A program made the position numbers and the translations under genes. Shown here one piece after another: positions 55,063-63,882 of a stretch of DNA of 64,000 nt; position 1 is the first letter of the stretch, and every line of letters begins with the position of its first letter. Origin of the DNA: Brucella gallinifaecis (GTDB taxonomy: Bacteria > Pseudomonadota > Alphaproteobacteria > Rhizobiales > Rhizobiaceae); contig NZ_ML636802.1 of NCBI RefSeq assembly GCF_006476605.1, positions 1-64,000 on the forward strand, written 5' to 3'. The notes beneath the pieces are model-generated. The model made no database searches. It was not told the DNA's origin and saw only the letters and a program-made list of their open reading frames with translations.

Positions 55063-55625
55063 GCAGCTTTCCGATCTGCACTGCCTGCAAGGGCCTGTTC
55101 CACGCTTGCTATCCTTGCAAAGCGATCCGCAAGCACGAGTTCGGTGCGCGCACGGATTTCAGCAGCACTCCACACATGACCACTTACGTCAGTCATGGGG
55201 AAAGTCAGTGTCGCTTCGCCGACATAATCAACATCGAAGCCAAGGTCAGATGCATGACGCGTGGTGGTCTCACAGCATTGCTCGGTGCGGATACCTGAAA
55301 CGATAACCCGTTTGATGTGGTTGGAAATCAGCCAGACATCGAGACCTGATCCCACCAATGCGCTATGGCGACGCTTACGGAAAACAGCATCCGGCTCGAT
55401 CATAATCGGCGCAAGTGTCTTCACAAAACCTGACGTTTCCGAAAATGAACCCTCATTCTCAACGTGAAAGATTTGCGCGACCGCAATCCCTTTGCGTTTT
55501 GCACCGTCAATCAAAGCCTGCTGCCGCTCGATATAAGCGGCAACCTCTTCTTCTCGATAATAAGGTCGATGCCGAAAGGATTCCTGAACATCGATCACCA
55601 GCAAGGCGGTGTGATTGGCGGACAT
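55059..55625 (-). CDS. Isochorismatase-family cysteine hydrolase
   Basis: 188 residues. The catalytic triad is recognisable: Asp in LLVIDVQESF, a Lys in the AVFRKRRHSA segment, and Cys in VSGIRTEQCCETTTRHASDLGF, preceded by the cis-peptide type V-S-G. Members hydrolyse amide or ether bonds in small molecules such as nicotinamide or N-carbamoyl compounds. The substrate is unknown. It is the first gene of an operon with the GlxA-type regulator. Confidence 0.9.
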   Translation of the reverse strand: MSANHTALLVIDVQESFRHRPYYREEEVAAYIERQQALIDGAKRKGIAVAQIFHVENEGSFSETSGFVKTLAPIMIEPDAVFRKRRHSALVGSGLDVWLISNHIKRVIVSGIRTEQCCETTTRHASDLGFDVDYVGEATLTFPMTDVSGHVWSAAEIRARTELVLADRFARIASVEQALAGSADRKAA

Positions 55626-55634
55626 TTTGTGCTC

Positions 55635-55652
55635 CTTGTAAATTTATACAAG
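55635..55652 (-). promoter_or_regulatory. Candidate operator palindrome before the cysteine-hydrolase operon
   Basis: CTTGTA at 55635-55640 and TACAAG at 55647-55652 form a 6-bp inverted repeat with a 6-bp AT-rich centre. It lies 10-27 nt upstream of the hydrolase start and touches its GGAGC ribosome-binding site. A repressor bound here would block the operon. The regulator is not identified; the co-transcribed GlxA-family protein is one candidate. Confidence 0.35.
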
Positions 55653-55731
55653 AAGACAATACTCCCGGCAATCCAGGCCGAAAGATTATTCCCGGACAAA
55701 GATAGGACAGATCACGCCAATCTATGAGTTG

Positions 55732-57069
55732 TTAGCGCTGCTGTGGCAAGGCTTCCAGAAACTCAACTGGTTCACCCTTGTTCGGATTAACGATCTCAGC
55801 TTCCCACATGACCTTGATGCCACGCACAAAAGTGCCAACCGGCCAGCCAGTGACAGTCTTGCCATGATAGGGTGTCCAGCCTGCTTTTGAGCCTGCCTGC
55901 TCATGGGTGATGGTTTCACGGCGCTTCATATCTACGATTGTAAGATCAGCATCATAACCAACAGCAATGCGACCTTTACGCGCCATACCAAAAATACGGT
56001 TCGGGCCATGGCTCGACAAGTCGACAAAGCGCTCCAGCGAAAGCCTGCCAGCATTGACATGATCAAGCATGATCGGCACCAGCGTCTGAACGCCGGTCAT
56101 GCCGGAGGGTGATGCCGGATAAGGCTTCTGCTTTTCTTCCAATGTATGCGGTGCATGGTCAGAACCAAGGACATCGACAATACCCTGATCAATACCCTTC
56201 CAGACACCATCACGATGACGCTTGTCACGCACCGGAGGGTTCATCTGGATAAGATTGCCGAGCCTTGCATATTCATCCGCCGACAATGTGAGGTGGTGCG
56301 GGGTGGCTTCACAGGTTGCCACATCCTTGTGGTTCTGAAGAAAATCTATTTCTTCCGCAGTTGAAATATGCAGCACATGAATACGTGCCCCGGTTTCACG
56401 AGCAATGCGCACCAGACGCTCCGTGCATTGCAGCGCCGCAACTTCATCACGCCAGACCGGATGGCTTGACGGATCGCCTTCAACCCGCAGATTTTCGCGT
56501 TCTTTCAAACGAAACTCGTCCTCTGAATGAAAAGCTGCGCGGCGGCGCGTATTTTTTAGAATAGAGCGCACGCCATCATCATCTTCAACCAGCAAGTCGC
56601 CGGTCGATGATCCCATGAAGACCTTGATACCGGCTGCGCCCGGCAGACGCTCAAGTTCGGCAACGTCTTTTGCATTATCCCGCGTTCCACCAACCCAGAA
56701 GGCAAAATCACAATGCATACGATGACGGCCACGACGGATCTTGTCTTCAAGCGTTTCTGTACTCGTTGTCAGTGGCTTTGTATTTGGCATTTCAAAAACT
56801 GACGTTACACCACCCAGAACAGCTGCAAGCGATCCCGTTTCCAGATCTTCCTTGTGTTCCAGCCCCGGCTCACGAAAATGGACCTGACTGTCAACAACGC
56901 CGGGCAGAATATGAAGACCCGTACAATCGATAACTTCACCGGCAGAGCCTGCCGCAAGCGAGCCAATCGCTTCAATGCGCCCATTACGAATACCAATATC
57001 ACGCTGACCGATGCCGTCATGGTTGACGATAGTTGCACCTTTCAGGATCGTATCAAACGTCTGGGCCAT
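55732..57069 (-). CDS. Dihydroorotase (class I, PyrC-like)
   Basis: 445 residues from the ATG at 57069 (MAQTFDTILKGATIVNHDG). It is an amidohydrolase barrel: PGVVDSQVHFREPGLEHKED has Gln (about 62) where the classical HxH has its first His. VFEMPNTKPLT, IHVLHISTAEE and the metal-type Asp in VLGSDHAPHTLEEK follow. The enzyme would close carbamoyl-aspartate to dihydroorotate in pyrimidine synthesis. The QVH variant occurs in some alphaproteobacterial annotations from memory, so activity should not be assumed. It stands alone, divergent from ygfZ. Confidence 0.85.
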   Translation of the reverse strand: MAQTFDTILKGATIVNHDGIGQRDIGIRNGRIEAIGSLAAGSAGEVIDCTGLHILPGVVDSQVHFREPGLEHKEDLETGSLAAVLGGVTSVFEMPNTKPLTTSTETLEDKIRRGRHRMHCDFAFWVGGTRDNAKDVAELERLPGAAGIKVFMGSSTGDLLVEDDDGVRSILKNTRRRAAFHSEDEFRLKERENLRVEGDPSSHPVWRDEVAALQCTERLVRIARETGARIHVLHISTAEEIDFLQNHKDVATCEATPHHLTLSADEYARLGNLIQMNPPVRDKRHRDGVWKGIDQGIVDVLGSDHAPHTLEEKQKPYPASPSGMTGVQTLVPIMLDHVNAGRLSLERFVDLSSHGPNRIFGMARKGRIAVGYDADLTIVDMKRRETITHEQAGSKAGWTPYHGKTVTGWPVGTFVRGIKVMWEAEIVNPNKGEPVEFLEALPQQR

Positions 57070-57154
57070 TGTTGTCTCCTGCTGGCTTGATGGGGCTTGC
57101 GAGCATCGCATAAGCGGCTTACGTAACGATGGTTATAAAGGCAAGGAAGAAGCG

Positions 57155-58009
57155 ATGGCGACGGTAGCGGAATTGATCAATCTTTCCAACAGGGCACTGG
57201 TTCACATCACGGGCGATGATGCAGAAAAATTTGTGCAGGCCGTGATTACCACCAATCTCGACAAGCTCGGCGCTGATGAATTGAAACCCGGCGCCTTGCT
57301 GACCCCTCAGGGAAAAATCATGTTCGATTTCCTTGTGTCGCGCATTGAGAACGGGCTGCAATTTGATATGCCAGCAGGTATTGCCGCCGATTTTATGAAG
57401 CGGATGACGCTTTACAGGCTGCGTGCCAAGGCAGAAATTACCCAATCACCAGAATCACTTGTAAGCGTCTGCTGGGAAAGTGATTCAATCGGCAAACCGT
57501 TCAAGCGCGATACCCGGTTTCCGAATGAACTGAATGTGATGCGCATTTATGGTCAGGCAGGAGAGAGCAATGACGAAAGTGCATGGGTAGCACTTCGCGC
57601 CCAATATGGCATCGCTGAAGGGGGCGCTGATTTTGCCTATAATGAAGTCTTTCCGCATGACATTAATTTCGACCAGACCGGCGGCGTGACATTTCCGAAA
57701 GGCTGCTTCATCGGACAGGAAGTGGTTTCCCGTATGCAGCATCGCGGCACACCGCGCCGACGGGTGCTTGTGGCAAAATCCGATGTGCCGCTGCCCGCAA
57801 TGGGCACGCCAATTACGGTTGGTGGACGCGACATTGGAACGATGGGCAGTTCATCCGGGCAGATCGGTCTTGCACTTGTCCGCATTGACCGGGTGAAAGA
57901 CGCGCTTGATTCCGGCACACCGATTCTTACGGATGAACGTGAAATCAGGCTAGAATTACCACCGCATGTGAGATTTACATTCCCGAGCGCTGAAACGGAC
58001 AAAGAGTGA
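57155..58009 (+). CDS. ygfZ: YgfZ/GcvT-family folate-binding protein
   Basis: 284 residues from the ATG at 57155 with AAGGAAG upstream. The GcvT-like fold is seen in VHITGDDAEKFVQAVITTNLD and GALLTPQGKIMFDFLV. The signature KGCFIGQEVVSRMQHRG (K-G-C-[FY]-x-G-Q-E) is complete, with its conserved Cys. YgfZ (IBA57-like) assists maturation of some [4Fe-4S] enzymes using tetrahydrofolate. The HD-domain gene follows with overlapping stop and start. Confidence 0.93.
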   Translation: MATVAELINLSNRALVHITGDDAEKFVQAVITTNLDKLGADELKPGALLTPQGKIMFDFLVSRIENGLQFDMPAGIAADFMKRMTLYRLRAKAEITQSPESLVSVCWESDSIGKPFKRDTRFPNELNVMRIYGQAGESNDESAWVALRAQYGIAEGGADFAYNEVFPHDINFDQTGGVTFPKGCFIGQEVVSRMQHRGTPRRRVLVAKSDVPLPAMGTPITVGGRDIGTMGSSSGQIGLALVRIDRVKDALDSGTPILTDEREIRLELPPHVRFTFPSAETDKE

Positions 58010-58626
58010 TGGCAGCCGCAGATCGTTCATCAGGTCAGGAACGTGCATGGCAACGCATGCTATCGGGGCGAAGGCTTGATCTTCTCGATCCCTCGCCCCT
58101 TGATGTCGAGATTGAAGACATAGCCCATGGTCTGGCGCGTGTTGCCCGCTGGAACGGGCAAACAGTCGGCGAACATGCCTATTCTGTCGCTCAACACTCG
58201 ATGCTGGTCGAGCAGATTTTCAACCGGCTTGTGCCCGATGCAAGCATTGAATGGCAAATGCTGGCTTTACTGCACGACGCACCGGAATATGTTATTGGTG
58301 ACATGATCTCGCCGTTCAAGGCTGTGATGGGCGGCAATTACAAGCTCATCGAAGATCGGCTTGAAAGCGCAATTCATATGCGTTTTGCATTGCCTGCTGC
58401 TGTTTCTGTGTCCCTTAAAAAGCTGATCAAACGAGCAGATAGGGTTGCCGCCTATTTTGAAGCAACACAGCTTGCAGGCTTTAGCGAGAGTGAAGCCACT
58501 AAATATTTTGGCCGTCCACGGGGCTTCGACCCTACAGGGCTGGAGCTTACGCCACGTCCGACCCAAAATGTGCAAAAAGACTTTCTGGCGCGTTTTGCTT
58601 TGCTGGAACAGGCGCGGAAAGGTTAG
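58009..58626 (+). CDS. HD-domain hydrolase (YfbR-like 5'-nucleotidase)
   Basis: 205 residues; the ATG at 58009 overlaps the ygfZ stop by 1 nt and a GTG precedes it. HD residues are in EHAYSVAQHSMLVEQI and LALLHDAPEYVIGDMISPFK, with the distal Asp in LIKRADRVAAYFEA. Members such as YfbR dephosphorylate deoxyribonucleoside monophosphates with a divalent metal. The PTP-like gene follows by 3 nt, so ygfZ, this gene and the phosphatase form one operon. Confidence 0.88.
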   Translation: MAAADRSSGQERAWQRMLSGRRLDLLDPSPLDVEIEDIAHGLARVARWNGQTVGEHAYSVAQHSMLVEQIFNRLVPDASIEWQMLALLHDAPEYVIGDMISPFKAVMGGNYKLIEDRLESAIHMRFALPAAVSVSLKKLIKRADRVAAYFEATQLAGFSESEATKYFGRPRGFDPTGLELTPRPTQNVQKDFLARFALLEQARKG

Positions 58627-58629
58627 GCT

Positions 58630-59157
58630 TTGGCTTATATCGTCGTCAGTCCGCTCTCACAGCTCAAGGTTCAGATCACGCAGCATGATCCAAGTCATAT
58701 TGTAACGCTGAGTAGTGACACTCTGCCTGCCCTGCCCGGTCAGACGCCCGCCCACATGCCCGGTTTGGCACAAAGGCTCAGCCTGTTATTCAACGACATT
58801 ACAGAGCCGCAAGACGGGCTGACCATGCCTGAAGAAAGCCATATCCGGGACCTGCTTGGATTTGCATCGAAGTGGGAGCGTACAAAACCGCTGTTGATCC
58901 ATTGCTATGCTGGCATTTCACGCTCGACCGCAAGCGCTTACATAGTAGCGTTAGCGCTTGATCCCGAGCGTGATGAAACAGAGCTGGCACAAACACTGCG
59001 GGAATTATCACCATCAGCCACCCCCAATATACGACTGATCGCGCTTGCAGATAATATACTGGGAAGAAATGGCCGCATGGTCGATGCTATCAAGGCAATT
59101 GGTCGCGGACAGGACGCTTTTGAAGGCGAAGTATTCAGCCTGCCTGTTGCAGGCTGA
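58630..59157 (+). CDS. Protein-tyrosine/dual-specificity phosphatase-like protein
   Basis: 175 residues from a TTG start at 58630. The P-loop HCYAGISRST (H91, C92, R98) is the full HCx5R[S/T] signature. The C-terminal half is helical. Bacterial members of this tyrosine-phosphatase-like family are mostly uncharacterised; substrates may be phosphoproteins or phosphorylated small molecules. It is the last gene of the ygfZ/HD operon and overlaps the convergent recO by 23 bp. Confidence 0.88.
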   Translation: MAYIVVSPLSQLKVQITQHDPSHIVTLSSDTLPALPGQTPAHMPGLAQRLSLLFNDITEPQDGLTMPEESHIRDLLGFASKWERTKPLLIHCYAGISRSTASAYIVALALDPERDETELAQTLRELSPSATPNIRLIALADNILGRNGRMVDAIKAIGRGQDAFEGEVFSLPVAG

Positions 59158-59878
59158 CGGTGCGCGATATGGCATTGAGAAAGCCGCTGCGCGAATCCGG
59201 CGGGGTCTGCGCACGCGGCTCCCACACATGGCGCAGAAAGAAAAAACCGGTCATTCTGAACGCATCATTGAGGTCGTCATAGCACGATGCACGCAAAGCC
59301 GTATTGTTGACGAAAGCAGGCAGCGGCAACATCTTGTCGGCCCATGGCGCACCGGCATCGCCGCAGACTGCACGGCCTGATTTGGGCGATACATAGATCA
59401 GATTCTCGCGTGCACCCGTTGCTGCGCATTCTCTCAAATCAAGACCAAAGCCCAGTTCTTCGAGCATCATCACTTCAAAACGCAAAAGCAACTCGCCAGC
59501 CGACAATGGATTATCGAAGTGCTCAATGATCAGGCGCAGGGTTTGATAGAGTGCACCCTGCGGATCACGTTCCGGCAACAGCCGCAAATGTGATGCAGCA
59601 AGCTGGATGCCATAGAGTGCAACAGGTGTCTCGATGAGACGTGCTGCAGCAAAGCCAAGCGGCTCTATCGTGTATGAACCCATATGCTCATCCAGTCTTG
59701 CCCACCATGTCAGATCGACATGATTGCCCGGCTGGAGCAAGGGTTGCATGCGGCGGGATCGTCCACCGCGCACCATCCCCATATGGCGGCCATGTTCACG
59801 GGTCATCACCTCGACAATGGCGCTTGTTTCGCCATGCCTGCGGGTTCCGAGAATTATGCCTTCATCGCGCCATTCCAT
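59135..59878 (-). CDS. recO: DNA repair protein RecO
   Basis: 247 residues starting MEWRDEGIILGTRRHGETSAIV. The N-terminal OB-fold holds TREHGRHMGMVRGGRSRRMQP and GNHVDLTWWARLDEHMGSY; the rest is the helical RecO domain. It helps load RecA at single-stranded gaps with RecR. Its start region is partly duplicated just upstream (59942-59986). Its 3' end overlaps the convergent phosphatase gene. Confidence 0.94.
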   Translation of the reverse strand: MEWRDEGIILGTRRHGETSAIVEVMTREHGRHMGMVRGGRSRRMQPLLQPGNHVDLTWWARLDEHMGSYTIEPLGFAAARLIETPVALYGIQLAASHLRLLPERDPQGALYQTLRLIIEHFDNPLSAGELLLRFEVMMLEELGFGLDLRECAATGARENLIYVSPKSGRAVCGDAGAPWADKMLPLPAFVNNTALRASCYDDLNDAFRMTGFFFLRHVWEPRAQTPPDSRSGFLNAISRTVSLQQAG

Positions 59879-59986
59879 GGGTGACTATTTACCAGACTTT
59901 CATTTTGCACATAATTCCAAACGAAAGTCTGACGACTTTCTGAATTATGCACGGCAATCGCGCCATTCCACAGGTGACTCTTCACC
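59851..59986. repeat. Imperfect direct duplication of the recO start region flanking a hairpin
   Basis: Copy A (59851-59893) contains the recO start and its first codons. Copy B (59942-59986) is about 90 bp upstream with a few differences. On the minus strand copy B begins GTG GAA TGG CGC GAT, matching ATG GAA TGG CGC GAT of recO, then shifts to a stop four codons later. Between them CAGACTTTC (59893-59901) pairs with GAAAGTCTG (59923-59931). It lies between era and recO and may affect recO translation. Confidence 0.7.
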
Positions 59987-59997
59987 AAATTGCAGGG

Positions 59998-60933
59998 CTA
60001 TGTCGGGAAATCAAGGCCCATTTCACGATAACGTTCCGGGTCATTGCCCCAGTTTTCGCGAACTTTCACAAACAGAAAGAGATGCGCATTCTGTTCAAGA
60101 ATTTCACTGATCTCTTTGCGTGCAGATTGCCCGATCGCCTTGATCGTCTCACCCTTGTGACCAAGCACGATCTTCTTCTGGCTTTCACGCTCGACATAGA
60201 TCACCTGCTCGATACGCACCGAACCATCCTTGCGTTCTTCCCAGCGTTCGGTCTCGACTGTCGAGGAATAAGGCAATTCTTCATGCAAACGCAGATAGAG
60301 CTTTTCACGTGTGATTTCCGCTGCGAGCTGACGCATCGGCATATCGGAAATCTGATCTTCCGGGTAATACCAGGGACCATTGGGAACCGTTTCTGCCAGA
60401 AACTTCGCAAGATCCTTGCAACCTGAGCCATTCAACGCCGAAATCATGAATGTCTGATCAAAGGTCACAAGTTCATTGGCAGCTTTTGCCAGTTCCAGCA
60501 GTTTTGGCGGATCAACGCGATCAACCTTGTTAAGCACCAGCACCTTCTTCTGGCGCACATTTTTCATGCTTTCCAAAAGTGCTTCAGCATTCTCGTTAAG
60601 GCCACCCTGCGCATCCAGAAGAACAAGGATAATGTCAGCGTCCTTGGCTCCACCCCATGCGGTCGTTACCATGGCACGATCGAGCCTGCGTTTCGGGCGG
60701 AAAATACCGGGCGTATCAACAAGAACAATCTGTGCCTGGTCATGGATAAAGATACCACGCACAAGCGCACGTGTTGTCTGCACCTTATGCGTAACGATGG
60801 AAACCTTGGTGCCCACCAGCTGGTTGACCAGCGTGGATTTTCCGGCATTTGGTGCGCCTATCAGCGCCACAAAGCCAGAACGGGTCTGCCCGGTTTCATT
60901 TTCGCCGCTTGCCGGCATCGTCGGATTGTTCAT
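59998..60933 (-). CDS. era: GTPase Era
   Basis: 311 residues. The G domain has GAPNAGKST (G1), VDTPG (G3) and NKVDR (G4). The C-terminal KH domain has LRLHEELPYSSTVETERWEE and KIVLGHKGETIKAIGQSARKEI. It binds 16S rRNA near its 3' end in 30S assembly. It lies between rnc and recO in the conserved order. A 239-nt gap before it suggests its own promoter. Confidence 0.96.
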   Translation of the reverse strand: MNNPTMPASGENETGQTRSGFVALIGAPNAGKSTLVNQLVGTKVSIVTHKVQTTRALVRGIFIHDQAQIVLVDTPGIFRPKRRLDRAMVTTAWGGAKDADIILVLLDAQGGLNENAEALLESMKNVRQKKVLVLNKVDRVDPPKLLELAKAANELVTFDQTFMISALNGSGCKDLAKFLAETVPNGPWYYPEDQISDMPMRQLAAEITREKLYLRLHEELPYSSTVETERWEERKDGSVRIEQVIYVERESQKKIVLGHKGETIKAIGQSARKEISEILEQNAHLFLFVKVRENWGNDPERYREMGLDFPT

Positions 60934-61172
60934 TGCTCATCCTTTTATGAGCCTTTCCGTTTTTCAACCACGCGAAAGACCCTATTCCTGTTTGTGCAAT
61001 TCCAGACCTGAGAGGTCCCCGCTTTCGCTGAAATTGCCCTTCTTATCTCATTGGCAGCGATAAGCCCGGCCAAGCCATTTCCAATGCGTGGCGCTACCAA
61101 ATATTGTTGTTAACCTGATTATAGCTGAATATTATCCAAATGAATGCTGAATTCCGCATCAGGGTCATGGCC

Positions 61173-61877
61173 CTAGCTGGAGCTATCTCGTTTCCAGACA
61201 GATTCTCTGTACAGCATCGCCTCAGCAGCACTTTGCTCAGCAATACGCTTGGAGCGCCCCTCACCCGTTTCAGGTGCGAAGCCTTTTATTGAAACCTCGA
61301 CAATAAATGAAGGGTCGTGATCGGGTCCGCTGCGGCTCACAATACTATAAGATGGATGCACATTGCCCTGCTGATGTGCCCATTCCTGCAATTCAGTTTT
61401 GGCGTCACGACGTGCCGCACCTGTCTCAAGTGAGCGCTTCTGCCAGTAACGTTTGATAAAACTGCGTGCGGATTCCAGACCACCATCAAGATAAATGGTT
61501 GCAATCAATGCCTCGACAACGTCAGCACGCACATTGAGCAAGCGTTTGTCATTGAGAGATTTAATGTCAGAGCCTGTATGAATAAAATCTGCAAGCTTGA
61601 TTTCATCGGCAATTGCCGCACAGGTTTCAGCATTGACCAGCGCATTCAGGCGTACCGACAACTCACCTTCCGGCGCATCCGGGAAGGCCTCGAAAAGCAT
61701 TTCTGCAACCACCAAGCCCAATACGCGATCACCGAGAAATTCCAGCCGCTCATAATTGGCGCGCAAGGGTGCCTGCACACTTGAATGCGTGAGCGCCCGT
61801 TCAAGCCGTTTCAGATTAAGAAAACGGTGCCCGGTGCGCTCTTCAAGAATCACTGCTGCTTTATCTACGGAGACCAT
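61173..61877 (-). CDS. rnc: Ribonuclease III (Rnc)
   Basis: 234 residues from the ATG at 61877, one nucleotide after the lepB stop; a longer frame starting inside lepB is less likely. The catalytic signature is YERLEFLGDRVLGLVVAE. The second acidic set lies in VRADVVEALIATIYLDGG, and a C-terminal dsRNA-binding domain (about 160-230) ends SAAEAMLYRE. It processes rRNA precursors and dsRNA. It is coupled to lepB. Confidence 0.95.
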   Translation of the reverse strand: MVSVDKAAVILEERTGHRFLNLKRLERALTHSSVQAPLRANYERLEFLGDRVLGLVVAEMLFEAFPDAPEGELSVRLNALVNAETCAAIADEIKLADFIHTGSDIKSLNDKRLLNVRADVVEALIATIYLDGGLESARSFIKRYWQKRSLETGAARRDAKTELQEWAHQQGNVHPSYSIVSRSGPDHDPSFIVEVSIKGFAPETGEGRSKRIAEQSAAEAMLYRESVWKRDSSS

Positions 61878-61878
61878 C

Positions 61879-62661
61879 TCAATTACCAGTGACAGCAGTA
61901 TGCGGCTCGCCATTCACCCAGGTGAAAAGACGGCTGAAGCGGACATCAGACGGCCATTTCCAGATTTCAAGCGGACTTGCCTTGTCGGCTATCGAGAAGA
62001 AGATGATATTGGCGCGGCCCACCAGATTTTCATAAGGCACATAGCCAACACCAAAACGGCTGTCGAGCGAGTTATCGCGATTGTCACCCATCATGAAATA
62101 ATGACCGGCAGGTACTTCAAATACGCGCGTGTCATCACCGATCAAATTCTTTCCCAAATCAAGCGTATCATAGGATACGCCATTGGGAAGCGTTTCACGA
62201 TACACTTCCACCGGGCGGTTTTCTTCCGTCACATCAGGATTGTCAATTGTGCCAACAAGCTCACGCTGGACTGCAACATCATTGATATAAAGCACACCGC
62301 CGCGCACCTGCACGCGATCCCCCGGCAAGCCAATAACACGCTTGATATAATCGACATTGGTATCGCTTGGCAGCTTGAAGACAACAACGTCGCCACGCTT
62401 GGGCTCTGCGCCCCAGATACGGCCATTGAACAGATCGAAGCCAAAGGGCAGCGAATAGCGCGAATAGCCATAGGCATATTTCGACACAAACAGATAATCG
62501 CCTTCCAGAAGCGTCGGGCGCATAGAGCCTGACGGAATGCTGAATGGCTGGAAAAGCAGGCTACGGATAACCAGCGCCAGCAGCAGCGCTTGCACGATAA
62601 CGCTGATGGTTTCGCCAATGCCACCCGATTTTTTAGTTTCACTTTTGCTGGACACGCTCAT
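61879..62661 (-). CDS. lepB: Signal peptidase I LepB
   Basis: 260 residues. After one membrane helix (about 18-38), the catalytic Ser is in FSIPSGSMRPTLLEGD and the general-base Lys in GDVVVFKLPSDTNVDYIKRVIGLPGD. The C-terminal box is YFMMGDNRDNSLDSRFGVGYV. It cleaves signal peptides from exported proteins on the periplasmic side. It is followed directly by rnc. Confidence 0.96.
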   Translation of the reverse strand: MSVSSKSETKKSGGIGETISVIVQALLLALVIRSLLFQPFSIPSGSMRPTLLEGDYLFVSKYAYGYSRYSLPFGFDLFNGRIWGAEPKRGDVVVFKLPSDTNVDYIKRVIGLPGDRVQVRGGVLYINDVAVQRELVGTIDNPDVTEENRPVEVYRETLPNGVSYDTLDLGKNLIGDDTRVFEVPAGHYFMMGDNRDNSLDSRFGVGYVPYENLVGRANIIFFSIADKASPLEIWKWPSDVRFSRLFTWVNGEPHTAVTGN

Positions 62662-62905
62662 TGTATCTCCGCTTGCCGATGTGCGATGTAATAACGGCTA
62701 TGATTGCATGACGCAATCCGCTCACCATTAACTCGCACGATTATGAGCAGGAGTTTACCTGTCACAATAGCAATTGTTTTGGGGTATGCTGCCATTACGC
62801 AACATAGATGCGATCATATTTTGATCTGATTTTATCAAATCGACGCTTTTATGTTTTTAACACGCATCTTGCCTGCAAAACGTTTCACAGTTTTCAGACT
62901 ATGCT

Positions 62906-63310
62906 TCATTCAGTTTCCGGCAATGCTTCGATAATCACGAAAGCCTGTGCGAGAGGAAAATCATCTGTAATTGTCAGATGTATGGCAGCGCGTTTGCCTT
63001 CGGGCAGAATACGCATCAACTGCTTGGCCGCACCGCCCGTGAGCTTCATGGTCGGTTTGCCTGAAGGTGTATTTTCCACCCCCATGTCACGCCAGAAAAC
63101 ACCATTTGAAAGCCCGGTTCCCAGCGCCTTGGAACAGGCTTCCTTGGCCGCAAAACGCTTTGCATAAGAGGCTGCACGCTGTTTGCGGCCTTCTGACTTG
63201 GCCTGTTCAATCTTTGTAAAAACACGCTGGATAAAACGATCACCATGTTTTTCGAGCGTCTTTTCTACGCGGCGGATATCAATCAGATCGCTGCCAATAC
63301 CGATAATCAT
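62906..63310 (-). CDS. acpS: Holo-[acyl-carrier-protein] synthase AcpS
   Basis: 134 residues. It begins [21 protein letters not shown] with the metal Asp, then has RVFTKIEQ and [16 protein letters not shown] with the metal Glu. It transfers 4'-phosphopantetheine from CoA to ACP, activating fatty-acid synthesis. The start overlaps the DUF2062 stop by 4 nt. The 244 nt to lepB are non-coding and AT-rich, with no clear feature. Confidence 0.95.
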   Translation of the reverse strand: MIIGIGSDLIDIRRVEKTLEKHGDRFIQRVFTKIEQAKSEGRKQRAASYAKRFAAKEACSKALGTGLSNGVFWRDMGVENTPSGKPTMKLTGGAAKQLMRILPEGKRAAIHLTITDDFPLAQAFVIIEALPETE

Positions 63311-63882
63311 GATTTCTGCGGCTCCCGGACATGATGCCTGTTGTGTTTCTCAGCCAGCCGCTCAAGTCTGCGGCGGCGAAATGCAGTGACCGCAAAGCGT
63401 GTCACAAAATAGGCAATCACCGCAAAAATTGCCCCGAGGATTGTTGATCCAAACAACATTGGCTTGAGCAAAGGTGTCCAGACCTCTGCGAGCTTCATCG
63501 TTTGCAATGCGTGTCCCAGATGCATTGGGGGCGCATTTTCCATGTCACCACTGATAACAAAGCGCCCGAGTTCATATGTACTGCCCCATATGAAGGGAAG
63601 TGTCAGGGGATTGGCAAGTGTGGTGCCCAATGCTGCCGCAGCTATATTTCCAGCCAGAAAATATGCCAGAACAATCGCAATAATGAGATGAAATCCAAAA
63701 AAAGGTGTGAAAGCCGCGAAAACCCCAACCGCCAGCCCTGCTGCAACAGCATGGGGAGACGCGGCAATGCGCAGCACACGCTTGCCACCATATTTGAATG
63801 AGCGGGCAAAGGACCGGCGGGGCCAAACAAGCGTACGGATACGCTCTTTACGGGTCGGAGGATTTCGGCGCTGAAACAACAT
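63307..63882 (-). CDS. DUF2062 membrane protein
   Basis: 191 residues with a basic N-terminus ([20 protein letters not shown]). Hydrophobic segments follow: [32 protein letters not shown], a glycine-rich [22 protein letters not shown], and a C-terminal helix. These are the marks of the DUF2062 family, common in alphaproteobacteria beside acpS. The function is unknown. The last 118 nt of the window upstream show no gene. Confidence 0.88.
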   Translation of the reverse strand: MLFQRRNPPTRKERIRTLVWPRRSFARSFKYGGKRVLRIAASPHAVAAGLAVGVFAAFTPFFGFHLIIAIVLAYFLAGNIAAAALGTTLANPLTLPFIWGSTYELGRFVISGDMENAPPMHLGHALQTMKLAEVWTPLLKPMLFGSTILGAIFAVIAYFVTRFAVTAFRRRRLERLAEKHNRHHVREPQKS

